From a virus: 64,000 nt of DNA. Location of the stretch: IMG/VR virus record IMGVR_UViG_3300022908_000070, positions 1 to 64,000 of that record; one strand, 5' to 3'. The position numbers were made by a program, and so were the translations under genes. The notes under the pieces are model-generated. The model saw only the letters and a program-made list of their open reading frames with translations, searched no databases and had not been told where the DNA came from. Below are positions 33,663 through 42,225 of this stretch, piece by piece. The first letter of the stretch is position 1. The number at the start of each line of letters is the position of its first letter.

Positions 33663-34387
33663 TCATGATTACGTTTACGGTGGTGCCAAAGTAACACAGG
33701 ATATCTGTCATTTGCAAATCCGGCCCTTAGGTGTTCTGCGGTAATCGTTGGAAACCAATGTAATCGATATCCGTATTTAATTTGCAAACAGCATAGAATT
33801 GACTGATCCCAGCGGTGTTCTTGGAAAGATGCGACATTTAGGTTTTTGCTGGGTTCGTTGTCGATCATCCCGGGAAGCAGGGACCACGCGTACCACTCTT
33901 GAATAAACCGGCGCGTTTCAGTCGTTACCCTTACAAAGAAAGTCGATGCCTGTACCTGGGGTTTATCAATCCGGCAATCATTGTCAAGGTCTCTGTAATA
34001 ATACTCCGGCAGGATGTTCTCGATACAATCCATCTTACACCAATCCGTATGAGGCCACCCATTAGAAAAGAAAAGGATATCTTGGTCCATCCCCTGTATT
34101 GCCTGCCGCATATCCGCTATCCATTCGTTACCGGCATCGCAATACACAAGGATATCTCCGTCGCTTAGTCGGCACATCTCCCGGTGGACAATATAGGGTT
34201 TCCAGCAATAAAAGCCGGCTCCGCGCTCGTGCTTCAGGACGTCGGCCATTGTCTCCTTGAACTCAGGGGACAGATCGCCTGGCGTCCAGATGCTATAAGC
34301 ATCCGCCCCATGCTCCATCGCAGACTGAGCGCATTTGTTGGCGCTTATGGTCATGCGGTCATCGGTGAAGGTTATCAGTTTAATCAC
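33650..34387 (-). CDS. Glycosyltransferase-like protein
   Basis: A 245-residue protein with a GTG start overlapping the previous stop. LITFTDDRMTISANKCAQSA begins the fold, and GDILVYCDAGNEWIADM near residue 77 looks like a DxD-type metal and nucleotide-sugar site. Later KTLNVASFQEHRWDQSI-type features fit a GT-A transferase. The family name is not certain. Confidence 0.6.
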   Translation of the reverse strand: MIKLITFTDDRMTISANKCAQSAMEHGADAYSIWTPGDLSPEFKETMADVLKHERGAGFYCWKPYIVHREMCRLSDGDILVYCDAGNEWIADMRQAIQGMDQDILFFSNGWPHTDWCKMDCIENILPEYYYRDLDNDCRIDKPQVQASTFFVRVTTETRRFIQEWYAWSLLPGMIDNEPSKNLNVASFQEHRWDQSILCCLQIKYGYRLHWFPTITAEHLRAGFANDRYPVLLWHHRKRNHEWEK

Positions 34388-34517
34388 GCGGCTTAGGGTT
34401 TATAATAACGTATACGATTGCGCTTAGCCATCCTGCCAAAAAATCGCTTGCGCCAATGTGTTCCAAAATAACAGCCGCACCAAGTGACGCGACCAAGCCG
34501 AGTATTATATTTTTCAT
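34380..34517 (-). CDS. Small membrane protein in glycosylation cassette
   Basis: A 45-residue protein starting MKNIILGLVASLGAAVIL, with two hydrophobic segments. Its ATG overlaps the GT25 stop (ATGA) and its stop overlaps the GTG start of the next gene. These junctions support translation. It could anchor the enzymes or modify a lipid-linked glycan. Confidence 0.6.
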   Translation of the reverse strand: MKNIILGLVASLGAAVILEHIGASDFLAGWLSAIVYVIINPKPRD

Positions 34518-35152
34518 ATGCTCATTATTTTATTCCCTTCGGCAAAAGCGCCAGTATAGTCCGTATCCGTTCCCCAGAGATCCGATTTCCCTGGACGCTG
34601 CCAGGCAACCATCGGATTGACGATATAGGCGTTACAGGCGGGCAGTATGACCTCTGAAAGCCACGCGTCGTACATAGCCTCTGGGTTGAAGAGCGACACG
34701 ATTCGCGCAGCGCATTCCCGGGTGTAAGCTACTGCGTGAGTTGTCCACGCTCGGTATACCTGGTAGATCGTTGGCGTGATCTGCCGAGGGGGGAAATCTT
34801 TAATCCCGGTTACCATACCGGTAATGTTCGCTCCCAGATACAAAATATCCCAGCCCTTCGGCAAATCCTTCAGCGCGGTCGGCAAGTGCCCTAAATCATG
34901 AAAGACCACATCATCCTCCAAGGCGAGAAGTGTCTGCTTACCCGTAGCCAGAAAGCTTTTAAGCATAGCATACTGAGACAGGCAGAAGGATTTTATCGGC
35001 TGATCAGCCGGCAGACTGGCAAATCGTTCAACTCTTTCCATCTTCGCCCGTGATAATTCTTCCTTGGCCTGCTCCCAACGGTCCGGTCGGCTGTCCTGGT
35101 TGAGGCAATAAATCACTTCGAAGAAGTCCCATACGCTTTTGTTGTTGCTCAT
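34514..35152 (-). CDS. Glycosyltransferase family 25
   Basis: A 212-residue protein. FFEVIYCLNQDSRPDRWEQA is the signature start of GT25 transferases, and QTLLALEDDVVF near residue 72 carries the ExDD-type motif. YDAWLSEVILPACNAYIVNP matches the C-terminal conserved block. GT25 enzymes act in LPS and other glycan synthesis. The beginning overlaps the previous gene by 125 bases. Confidence 0.8.
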   Translation of the reverse strand: MSNNKSVWDFFEVIYCLNQDSRPDRWEQAKEELSRAKMERVERFASLPADQPIKSFCLSQYAMLKSFLATGKQTLLALEDDVVFHDLGHLPTALKDLPKGWDILYLGANITGMVTGIKDFPPRQITPTIYQVYRAWTTHAVAYTRECAARIVSLFNPEAMYDAWLSEVILPACNAYIVNPMVAWQRPGKSDLWGTDTDYTGAFAEGNKIMSI

Positions 35153-35444
35153 GCTTCAATATTTGTGCAATTCCCAGCAGCTCGTCGGTGCTGATTAGGT
35201 CCTTATGGCTAAGATATTGGGCTTTTATACAGTCTACGAACTCCTGCAGGCTTTTAGTTTCGAATATTGGCCCCGGTTCTCCGTCGCTCCATACCCAATA
35301 TGCAATGAATTGATGCGGGATGAATACGACGGTTGACCGCTGGCATTTCAACCCGAAAGGCTGCTTTTTGACCACACAGCGTTCAATCTCTTCGATGGTC
35401 TTTTCGTCACTGCTGGCCGATGATAGATAGACTCGAATATTCAT
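35028..35444 (-). CDS. Hypothetical protein overlapping GT25
   Basis: A 138-residue protein from the ATG at 35444. The first 100 residues (IRVYLSSASSDEKTIEEIER, later STDELLGIAQILKHE) look globular. The last 41 residues lie in another frame of the GT25 start and are low in predicted structure. No family is recognised. The promoter-proximal position after a terminator suggests that it opens the glycosylation cassette. Confidence 0.55.
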   Translation of the reverse strand: MNIRVYLSSASSDEKTIEEIERCVVKKQPFGLKCQRSTVVFIPHQFIAYWVWSDGEPGPIFETKSLQEFVDCIKAQYLSHKDLISTDELLGIAQILKHEQQQKRMGLLRSDLLPQPGQPTGPLGAGQGRIITGEDGKS

Positions 35445-35448
35445 AATG

Positions 35449-35487
35449 AAAAAAGACCGGTCATCAATTCGAGGTTGATTTCCGGCC
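35449..35487 (-). terminator. Terminator between capsid gene and glycosylation cassette
   Basis: On the minus strand GGCCGGA-AATCAAC and TTGATGA-CCGGTC form a long, slightly bulged stem around a short loop, followed by six Ts (35449-35454) directly before the start codon of the next gene. It separates head genes from the cassette. Confidence 0.65.
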
Positions 35488-35570
35488 TTTTGGCTTATCA
35501 ATAAGTCGTTGGCGCCCTCGAAACACTAACGACCTGAACTTTCAAAAAATAGTGAAGGAGTAGAAACCCC

Positions 35571-35586
35571 CTCACTCGTAATATGT
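35571..35586. repeat. 16-base inverted repeat copy (partner at 28656)
   Basis: CTCACTCGTAATATGT is the reverse complement of the sequence at 28656-28671. It lies 35 bases after the stop of the capsid gene, in the 177-base gap that ends at the cassette. Confidence 0.5.
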
Positions 35587-35621
35587 AAGACTCGCACACT
35601 GCGACACGATGTTGATACCCT

Positions 35622-36794
35622 TTATGCGTAAATAAACGCATCAGGGCGAAGGATAGCCAGATCCACGCGGCACTCAGCGCGGGCGGTGATGATATTCTGA
35701 CGAACGTTAGTCCCGTCCTGCTCAAAGAATTCCACCGATAATCCCTCGGCTTGGATCAAGGCTGCCCTCGTGAAGTCACCAATAAGGGTCATGTTGGCGG
35801 CGATGTTGTTTTGGGCGATCAATGGAATGCCCATAAACATAATCGTACCATCGGGCGCTATCTGAATACCGCCAGGAACAGAATAGTCGTTAGGCTTTGT
35901 TTTAAGGATTTTGGCCTTATTTCTTGCGGTGGTTACAATGGCGTTTGCGTAGTAATCATTGGCTTCCAGGTTGGCAATCCAATCGATGTAGTGCTCTGCC
36001 AGAACGGTGCCGCCGTCATTTGATGCGTCACCAACAGCAGCGGCTGCAAGCGCAGAAAAGAATTTCTGACTCTCAGACCTCTTATAGTCTTCGACCAGCT
36101 CATTGGCGACGTAAGACTGAAGGAAGGGTAGATCCTGCATCATCTGCTTTGCGATGAGCGCAAAGCCAGCCAGGTATTCCGCATTGACCGTTACTTCAGT
36201 CAGATCATAATCCAGCTGGTTTTTTGTTGTACCGTGGGAAGACTGTGTACCGAAAGAGCCCTCGCCTACAGGAGTGTTCTGGCGGTAGAACTTCCATGTG
36301 CCGGTAGAGCTGTTGATGACAGGGAGAAGATCGCGTATGTTAATCCTGCGCCTGCCACGTACAGCCGGTGTCAGGTCATATGTAGCCACAGTATTTCCAG
36401 TCAGATTGGCGGCAGCCGTCATCGTCCCAGCGGCTTTCATTTCCAGCTTTACGGAATTACCCTTTCGAGCGCCCTTAATTTGCTCGTGATGTTCAGCGAA
36501 GGCCTCGGCAATAAGGTCAACCGCTTTCTTTTCGAGGCCTGTTTCGCCTCCTTTAAATCGTCCCGTCTTGGCTTTGAAATCACGGATTTCCTTTTGAATT
36601 TCTTCGAGGGTAGCTCCTTTCTTGCTCATTTCCTCGTTGATCGCCTTGACTTCGTCCTGGATTTTCTGCTCCAGTTTGGTGTTCATTTCGGCAGCCACCT
36701 GCTCAACGGAGGCAAACTTGGTATCAAAGGCAGATTTCTGCTCATCGATCTTTTTGCCGACAGATTTTATCTCGTCGATTAATATGTCGCTCAT
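35622..36794 (-). CDS. HK97-fold major capsid protein
   Basis: A 390-residue protein. Residues 1-80 form a charged coiled coil (delta domain, IQDEVKAINEEMSKKGATLE). The rest has HK97 capsid features such as NIRDLLPVINSSTGTWKFYR and the C-terminal GLSVEFFEQDGTNVRQNIIT followed by ECRVDLAIL. It assembles the procapsid; the delta domain is removed by the protease encoded just before it (overlap of four bases). Confidence 0.9.
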   Translation of the reverse strand: MSDILIDEIKSVGKKIDEQKSAFDTKFASVEQVAAEMNTKLEQKIQDEVKAINEEMSKKGATLEEIQKEIRDFKAKTGRFKGGETGLEKKAVDLIAEAFAEHHEQIKGARKGNSVKLEMKAAGTMTAAANLTGNTVATYDLTPAVRGRRRINIRDLLPVINSSTGTWKFYRQNTPVGEGSFGTQSSHGTTKNQLDYDLTEVTVNAEYLAGFALIAKQMMQDLPFLQSYVANELVEDYKRSESQKFFSALAAAAVGDASNDGGTVLAEHYIDWIANLEANDYYANAIVTTARNKAKILKTKPNDYSVPGGIQIAPDGTIMFMGIPLIAQNNIAANMTLIGDFTRAALIQAEGLSVEFFEQDGTNVRQNIITARAECRVDLAILRPDAFIYA

Positions 36795-37756
36795 GACATT
36801 GAAATTTTTAGATTAAGTAATTTGAGAGCAGCGAGTGTCTCGCTTTCGTTCGCATTACTCTTTCCGCTGGCGCCCGGCTCATTGATCTCATGAGTGATCG
36901 CGGTATCGTAGAGAGAAATGATATGTTGAGCCGCTTTTAATTCGGCATCAATTTGCTGTATGCATTCGTCGGATGCCTTCGCCTCCCGAACGAATTTTTC
37001 TGCAGTTGGCAGAAATGATTTTAGGTCAAGCATGGCCGACTCCATCGCTTTCGTACCCCACCGGAGGTTACTCCGCGCATCGCCTATCCAACTTGCCTGA
37101 CCGGAAATAAAATACATGATCCAGTTATACAGGTCGCTGGTCGTATCTAATGAGTCGGCTAGGTTGATGGCGTCCCGCATAACGCTAATGCCTCGGGAAA
37201 TAACACTGGATAGAAACGCCTGTTCATTGTCGGAGAGCGCCTTTAGTTCCAGCCCCTGCACATTCATTGCCTTCTGCAGGAACTTAACCGTACTGAGCGG
37301 ATTAACGGGGGCCAGTTCGTTAGCTAGCGTACTTTCACCATGGAAAACCTCTTTCAGTTCGCGCACCTTTCTCCCTTTAATGGTCGTGGATGAAGACTTA
37401 ATAGCCTTAAAGCCAAAAGAGGCCTCACTAACCATGCCCATATCGACCATTTCCATCATGTCGTTGCCTCTCGTGGTATTGGCAAACTTGCCAGCCGTAA
37501 AAGCCTGTTCGGCGGCCTTATCCTCCCAAACATCAGTCACGACACCCAACTTCTTACCAAAACTGTGATCCTCCAGAAAATAGATCCCGGCTTTGCTTTC
37601 AGACCAAGACTTATCAAACATACCCGGCCGAGAGATATCCCCCAATCGGTCAATGTTGTTATAAGTGGCATGAGCAAAGACGACAGTTCTTTTCTCTGTA
37701 GAGAAATCCTTTTTAGTGAGGGGGAGTGACTTATATTCTAATCCGGCAATTTCCAT
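36791..37756 (-). CDS. Prohead protease with C-terminal extension
   Basis: A 321-residue protein. Residues 1-185 match the HK97 prohead protease family (S78): His in IYFLEDHSFGKKLGVV near residue 63 and Ser in VSEASFGFKAI near residue 112. The remaining 140 residues are helical (SDLYNWIMYFISGQASWIGD) and may act as a scaffold. The expression signal at 37784-37829 lies directly upstream. Confidence 0.82.
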   Translation of the reverse strand: MEIAGLEYKSLPLTKKDFSTEKRTVVFAHATYNNIDRLGDISRPGMFDKSWSESKAGIYFLEDHSFGKKLGVVTDVWEDKAAEQAFTAGKFANTTRGNDMMEMVDMGMVSEASFGFKAIKSSSTTIKGRKVRELKEVFHGESTLANELAPVNPLSTVKFLQKAMNVQGLELKALSDNEQAFLSSVISRGISVMRDAINLADSLDTTSDLYNWIMYFISGQASWIGDARSNLRWGTKAMESAMLDLKSFLPTAEKFVREAKASDECIQQIDAELKAAQHIISLYDTAITHEINEPGASGKSNANESETLAALKLLNLKISMS

Positions 37757-37783
37757 GAATTATTCGTTCATCGAAATTAGGTA

Positions 37784-37829
37784 GATAGATATTCTCTATT
37801 GAAACTATAATATGATTGATTTCACCTAT
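37784..37829 (-). promoter_or_regulatory. Bipartite late-promoter-like element (copy 2)
   Basis: On the minus strand ATAGGTGAAATCAATCAT, exactly 20 bases, then TATCTATC. The same two parts with the same spacing occur at 42226-42271, and both lie at an identical distance (56 bases from the first block) before a start codon. The first block begins inside the TAG stop of the preceding gene. TATCTATC sits where the -7 element would be. Probably a phage late promoter. Confidence 0.65.
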
Positions 37830-38653
37830 GCCGCCTGCCGGGCCATTTCCAGACGGGATACAAAACTGAGGGGTGACGGCTGCTTAGGGATCATATTTCC
37901 GTTCAAATCTCGTTTAGCGAAATACCCCATCGTGCATCTGCAGTTGCAAACTTCCTTGGCTGACCCTTCCGGATCTCCGGGGAACATAAGGCCGTTGCTG
38001 AATGGCTGATTCAGGTCTATGCGTTCGCCATCTACGCCGGCATGGGAGTGAGATTTTCGGGTGCGGTTATCCTCGATGGCAATCCACTGCTTTTCCATCT
38101 CCACATCTTCCTCGTCAGCCGCTGCCATCTGGGTGAAGTTCGTCGCTCTGGCTGATTCTGTCCGCACTATTAACCGGGCCCGGGCCTTGGTGATATCTTC
38201 CTCTTCCAGTTCCTTGACCGTTTTATCGACGCCCCAACCTTCATTTAAGGCGTCCTGCAAGGTGGACTCAATCCGATCCACTGTCGTCTGGCTGATGGGT
38301 ACGACTACTTTGTTGAGCAGGTATTTTTTGAAATAATCGATAACCGAATTGATAAACTCCTCGTTAAAACCAAAGGCTTTTTTATTGGGCTTGTATTTCT
38401 TTGCGGCCAAAGTAGCCGCAGTGCGGTAGAGATCGGCGATAACGTCGCCAATCTCCGTGTTGAGGATGGAACCATGTATATTACCCTGGGCAGCAGCTAC
38501 TCCGTTTTTCTTAACCGCATCCGCAGCCGAGGCAATCTGCGACTGCAGGGCGGCATATACCCGACCGACATACATCTTTTCCATGCGCCGGCGGATGATC
38601 TCCTGGTTACGTGTGTATTGCTCCTTCGTCATACTTAGCTTTAATTTCGTCAT
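37826..38653 (-). CDS. Mu F/SPP1 gp7-like minor head protein
   Basis: A 275-residue protein. The C-terminal third has the signature ARLIVRTESARATNFTQMAA, RTRKSHSHAGVDG and LMFPGDPEGSAKEVCNCRC, typical of phage Mu gpF-like minor capsid proteins. It is a helical protein associated with the portal and injected or retained in the head. A start at 38632 is equally possible. Confidence 0.85.
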   Translation of the reverse strand: MTKLKLSMTKEQYTRNQEIIRRRMEKMYVGRVYAALQSQIASAADAVKKNGVAAAQGNIHGSILNTEIGDVIADLYRTAATLAAKKYKPNKKAFGFNEEFINSVIDYFKKYLLNKVVVPISQTTVDRIESTLQDALNEGWGVDKTVKELEEEDITKARARLIVRTESARATNFTQMAAADEEDVEMEKQWIAIEDNRTRKSHSHAGVDGERIDLNQPFSNGLMFPGDPEGSAKEVCNCRCTMGYFAKRDLNGNMIPKQPSPLSFVSRLEMARQAA

Positions 38654-38732
38654 CAGTCATCCCATCCGCCATATGCTGGAGGATGCGGCGCCGAAATGAC
38701 TCGCGGGTCAGTTCCTTTATCCGAATCGTCAT
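38607..38732 (-). CDS. Small helical protein between portal and MuF genes
   Basis: A 41-residue protein from the ATG at 38732 (MTIRIKELTRESFRRRILQH). It fills the gap between portal and minor head genes and overlaps the latter by up to 47 bases. The frame extends upstream, but into the portal gene, so the short version is preferred. No family is recognised. Confidence 0.45.
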   Translation of the reverse strand: MTIRIKELTRESFRRRILQHMADGMTDDEIKAKYDEGAIHT

Positions 38733-38745
38733 CGGGCAGTCTCGC

Positions 38746-40239
38746 TTAATCCCCTTTGCTGGGTCCGCCCTTCGGCGAATTGGATACCGCAGGTTTTGCA
38801 AATCCAGTATTTGTTGTTCCGTCATCGAATGAATCTAAAGTGTCAGTTAATGCGGCATCATCCATAGTGATCAAGGTATTTGGAATCCAGCGCTTGTCCA
38901 TGTTCGGGTCTGGGTCTTCCTCTTCTCCCATGGCTTTCAGCTTCTGGTTTGGCGTCAACCACCAGGCGGCTACCAACTGGGTGACCAACTGCCCCATTTC
39001 TGTTTGAAGTTCTGGCAACTGGCTGATATCGATGTCGTGAGTAAATGTCTTATCGAGACCGAATGCGGGCAGTAGCACCCGGTTCATCTCATCTCGCAGG
39101 CTGGCGGCCGCTGGTGCGATCAAGTTGGTTACAAAAGCCTTCTCCGCCTGTTCTACATTGGCATACGTGGTATCGGTCAGGAACAGCATTGGGGGGACGT
39201 GAAATAGGTTACAGAGGCGAATAAATCCTTTCTCCCGGACGTTTACCGATTCCATTTCAACCCCCGTCTGACCCATAGGAAGGTAGCCCCATTCGCCCTC
39301 CAGCGCAGTCACCGCGCCTTTCAGCGATCGATTGTTGATCTTCCGGTTGATCATTCGATCCACAGCGCTCTTCTGTTCTGGCGACATGTTACCCAACTGC
39401 TTATTGAACAGGGCGCCTTTTGATCCGTCATTCTGCTGCATAGCCACTGAAGCGTCGGTAGCACTATCATCTTCGGTCAGCCACTTGTTGCCTGGTTGCA
39501 GCGGCGAAAGTCCACGCATGTGCGTCCGGGTCACCGCATCGAAGTTTGGATTCGGGCTTTTCCAGTGGACCATGTCGTCCTTTCGGATAAAATGTTCAAT
39601 GCCACCAACAAGAAATTTATACCCCAAACAACCCCATACGTCCGTCGGGTCGGGTATTATTCGCACATACTGAGTTGGAAGTACGTACATTTCCAATGGC
39701 GGAATAGCGTTAGCCCCTTCATCATCGAGCCCTGTTATATCGCCCCTGTTGAGCCAAATAAAAGCTTCACCCGTAGCCATCTTGAATACCATTGCCAACT
39801 CATAAAAGGCATCCTGCCCCTGCTTCTCGTTCGGCCGGGCCAGCAGCTCGCTAAACCCGTTCTGGACCTCTTGCTCATCGTACGCCTTCTTTTGAAGGTT
39901 CTTTAGATCCTTCAGCTTAAATCCCCGCTGGCGCATCAGCGCTTTCTTTTGCTGATCGGCTTTTGAGTCTTTTATCTTGTATACGTACCGAGGGATGCTA
40001 CCGAACTTAAGAGCGGCGCGAGATATGATCGTATAGACCGATCCATTCCCCGAAAAGGCGTCTTTAACCCACCGCTCAGCGTTCGGATCAGGATAGACAG
40101 CTGGCCCACCTATGAACGTGCCGAATAAACCAGGATTGCTTTGGTTAGTAGATGAACCCCTTCCAAACATGGAAGAAAGGAGATTGCCGAAGGCATTGGA
40201 GATATTTTGAAGCCTGGTGGGTTCTTTCGTTGCTGCCAT
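38746..40239 (-). CDS. Phage portal protein
   Basis: A 497-residue HK97-type portal. It has the family order: FSGNGSVYTIISRAALKFGS near residue 50, NRGDITGLDDEG-type wing, DDMVHWKSPNPNFD near residue 220, RGLSPLQPG near residue 235 and RLCNLFHVPPMLFLTDTTYA near residue 340. It forms the dodecameric ring for DNA entry and ejection. It follows the large terminase by 60 bases. Confidence 0.9.
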   Translation of the reverse strand: MAATKEPTRLQNISNAFGNLLSSMFGRGSSTNQSNPGLFGTFIGGPAVYPDPNAERWVKDAFSGNGSVYTIISRAALKFGSIPRYVYKIKDSKADQQKKALMRQRGFKLKDLKNLQKKAYDEQEVQNGFSELLARPNEKQGQDAFYELAMVFKMATGEAFIWLNRGDITGLDDEGANAIPPLEMYVLPTQYVRIIPDPTDVWGCLGYKFLVGGIEHFIRKDDMVHWKSPNPNFDAVTRTHMRGLSPLQPGNKWLTEDDSATDASVAMQQNDGSKGALFNKQLGNMSPEQKSAVDRMINRKINNRSLKGAVTALEGEWGYLPMGQTGVEMESVNVREKGFIRLCNLFHVPPMLFLTDTTYANVEQAEKAFVTNLIAPAAASLRDEMNRVLLPAFGLDKTFTHDIDISQLPELQTEMGQLVTQLVAAWWLTPNQKLKAMGEEEDPDPNMDKRWIPNTLITMDDAALTDTLDSFDDGTTNTGFAKPAVSNSPKGGPSKGD

Positions 40240-40299
40240 TTTGAAGTGGGTTAATGGCGCAGTATTGGGCTTACATATTTACCAAAGATAGAAAAATTA

Positions 40300-41655
40300 T
40301 TACATGGCACCCCATGAGAATTTGGGAGCCAGTTCAAAGTACTCGCGCATCATCAGGGTATCGGCGAAATCTGGAGATCTACCCAACAGCTCCTTCATCT
40401 CGTCTTTTGGGATAACCCCCCGCTTCATATCGCTGTCCATGTTTTTTTGCTTAATGACCTCCAATTCCTCGATGATCCTTTGCCGAATCTCGGAATCGTC
40501 GGATTCAATGTACACCCCATTCTCATTTATTCGTTTTGCCAGGCGGAAATAGCACTGGGATTTCAGGTTATCGAAGTTCTCCCTTATAGGGTTGCCTTTG
40601 TCGTCCAACTGTCCATCGGGCGATGGCAACGGAGAGCTGTTATTGACGAAGCCTTTGCATTTGTAAAAGTCCACAATCCCACCGCCGATCCCGTCCTCAT
40701 CAACGATAATATCGCTTTTGCCGCACCGCAGGCGCAAACGCACTTCTTCGATCTTTTGTGCAGTGACATCAGTGGGCTGCTTTTCAAAAACAGATACTTT
40801 GCCCCGCCAGCCTATCCACTCGATAATAACAATCTTGTCACTGCCAAACCGGGCTATGTCCGCCGTTATTTTCCTGTCACCATGCTCTACGTGAGTATTG
40901 CTGAAGATGTCTATAATCTTGTCGTAATTCATCAGCACGGACGGATCATCATCGAATTCCCAGTTACCCTTGATTAGCCGCTCGATTTCATTCTTTGAAA
41001 GTGTGCGCAGCAGATTTTCGACATAGCCGGCCGGTAGCATTTTGTTGTCTTGGGGGAATGCCTGAATGAAAGCCTTCCACGATTCCAGCTTTCGGTCCTT
41101 ATGCTTGCGGTAGTATTCCCGATACAGGTAGTTTTTAGCCGGGTTGCAAGTCTGCAAGATCTTTGGGGCCAAATTATATACATCATTCTTCCAGCGCCCT
41201 ATTGAAGCGACCAGATTGTTTTTCGCAGCCTCCTCGAACTCCCCAGCTTCCTCAATCCACCCCCTGGTCATCGTCATTGATCCAAACCGCATATAGTAAG
41301 GATCGGATGGCTGTGGCGCAGCATCCAACAGGAAGACTTGGCTACCATTGTGCAGTTTATAGACATTATCCTGGCCGTTGTACTTGTAATACTGGTCCGT
41401 TACACCCCACTGCTGGAATATCTGTTGAATAGTGGGAACGGTGAATTTGCGAAGGTCGTTGAGCTTCTTTCGGGCGATGAAATACATCGTTTCCGGATAG
41501 ATAAAAGCATCCCCAAAAATAAGGGATGCTCCGGTCCAGCTCTTCGCGCCCCCCTTTGCACCGCCGTAGACGATATCTGTAATGGATGGATCAATCCAAG
41601 CGCGGGCGCAAGCCTTTTGTTTTTCGTTCTCTCGGGTATCAAAGGTTAATTTCAC
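40300..41655 (-). CDS. Terminase large subunit
   Basis: A 451-residue protein starting at GTG. The ATPase part has a Walker A-like GGAKGGAKSWTGA near residue 36 and a Walker B with glutamates in MTRGWIEEAGEFEEA near residue 135. The RNase H-like nuclease part has ITADIARFG (Asp) near 263, IIVDEDGIGGG near 315 and RSPDFADTLMMREYF near 430. It powers DNA packaging and cuts the DNA. Confidence 0.92.
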   Translation of the reverse strand: MKLTFDTRENEKQKACARAWIDPSITDIVYGGAKGGAKSWTGASLIFGDAFIYPETMYFIARKKLNDLRKFTVPTIQQIFQQWGVTDQYYKYNGQDNVYKLHNGSQVFLLDAAPQPSDPYYMRFGSMTMTRGWIEEAGEFEEAAKNNLVASIGRWKNDVYNLAPKILQTCNPAKNYLYREYYRKHKDRKLESWKAFIQAFPQDNKMLPAGYVENLLRTLSKNEIERLIKGNWEFDDDPSVLMNYDKIIDIFSNTHVEHGDRKITADIARFGSDKIVIIEWIGWRGKVSVFEKQPTDVTAQKIEEVRLRLRCGKSDIIVDEDGIGGGIVDFYKCKGFVNNSSPLPSPDGQLDDKGNPIRENFDNLKSQCYFRLAKRINENGVYIESDDSEIRQRIIEELEVIKQKNMDSDMKRGVIPKDEMKELLGRSPDFADTLMMREYFELAPKFSWGAM

Positions 41656-41721
41656 CGCTCAGTGGGATTTTTGCTGTCTGTGGCCGGCGAGAAAATATGA
41701 CTTTGTGGGAAAACCATTCGA

Positions 41722-42198
41722 TTATTTTATCTCCATGCCTGTAATCTGTTCGATCTGAAGCGGGCCACCGTTTGGTCCGGACAACTCGGACTTATCAGAA
41801 AGGCCTAAATCCCGGGCGATAATATTCGCATTGAAGGCGCCAACTGATGCTCCGGTGAACTTCTGAGTGCGGATTATTTCCTCTATGCGCGTGATGATTG
41901 GCAAAAAATCTTCTATGTTGTCTCCTTTCCTGAACTCTTTCCACCATCCTTCAGAGGCATCGCAATATATGCAAAGACCTGACAACGTGTAAGGTATGGC
42001 GGTAGGGACTTTGATAAGCTTATCCGTCGGCTTCGCCTTAGGATTCTTATTGGCTTCTACCTTGTACCAAGGATGCGCATCGCACCAATTAAAATACTCC
42101 TGTGCCGCCTCCCAGAGCAGGTCCGGGCTTGCAAAAAGCTTTTCCCGGCCATGCGTAGACCGTAATTTCCAAAACTGATTTCCTTTTGGGGCACTCAT
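41722..42198 (-). CDS. Terminase small subunit (gp3-like)
   Basis: A 158-residue protein. KGNQFWKLRSTHGREKLFAS and LWEAAQEYFNWCDAHPWYKV match DNA-packaging protein gp3-type small terminases, with a central PYTLSGLCIYCDASEGWW. It recognises the packaging site and loads the large subunit. A promoter-like element lies 28-73 bases upstream. Confidence 0.85.
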   Translation of the reverse strand: MSAPKGNQFWKLRSTHGREKLFASPDLLWEAAQEYFNWCDAHPWYKVEANKNPKAKPTDKLIKVPTAIPYTLSGLCIYCDASEGWWKEFRKGDNIEDFLPIITRIEEIIRTQKFTGASVGAFNANIIARDLGLSDKSELSGPNGGPLQIEQITGMEIK

Positions 42199-42225
42199 AG
42201 ATCAAAGTTATTACTTTTAAAATCA

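Noticed and set aside
33493-33717. Alternative 74-codon frame in the glycosylation cassette
   Set aside because: It overlaps two genes with better junctions. The competing frame has paired cysteines and stop/start overlaps.
35421-35428. Third copy of the late-promoter GATAGATA block
   Set aside because: It lies inside a coding start and the second conserved block is missing at the required distance.
36234-36782. 182-codon plus-strand open frame
   Set aside because: It is antisense to the coiled-coil part of the capsid gene and has the hydrophobic, Phe/Leu-rich look typical of reverse coiled coils.
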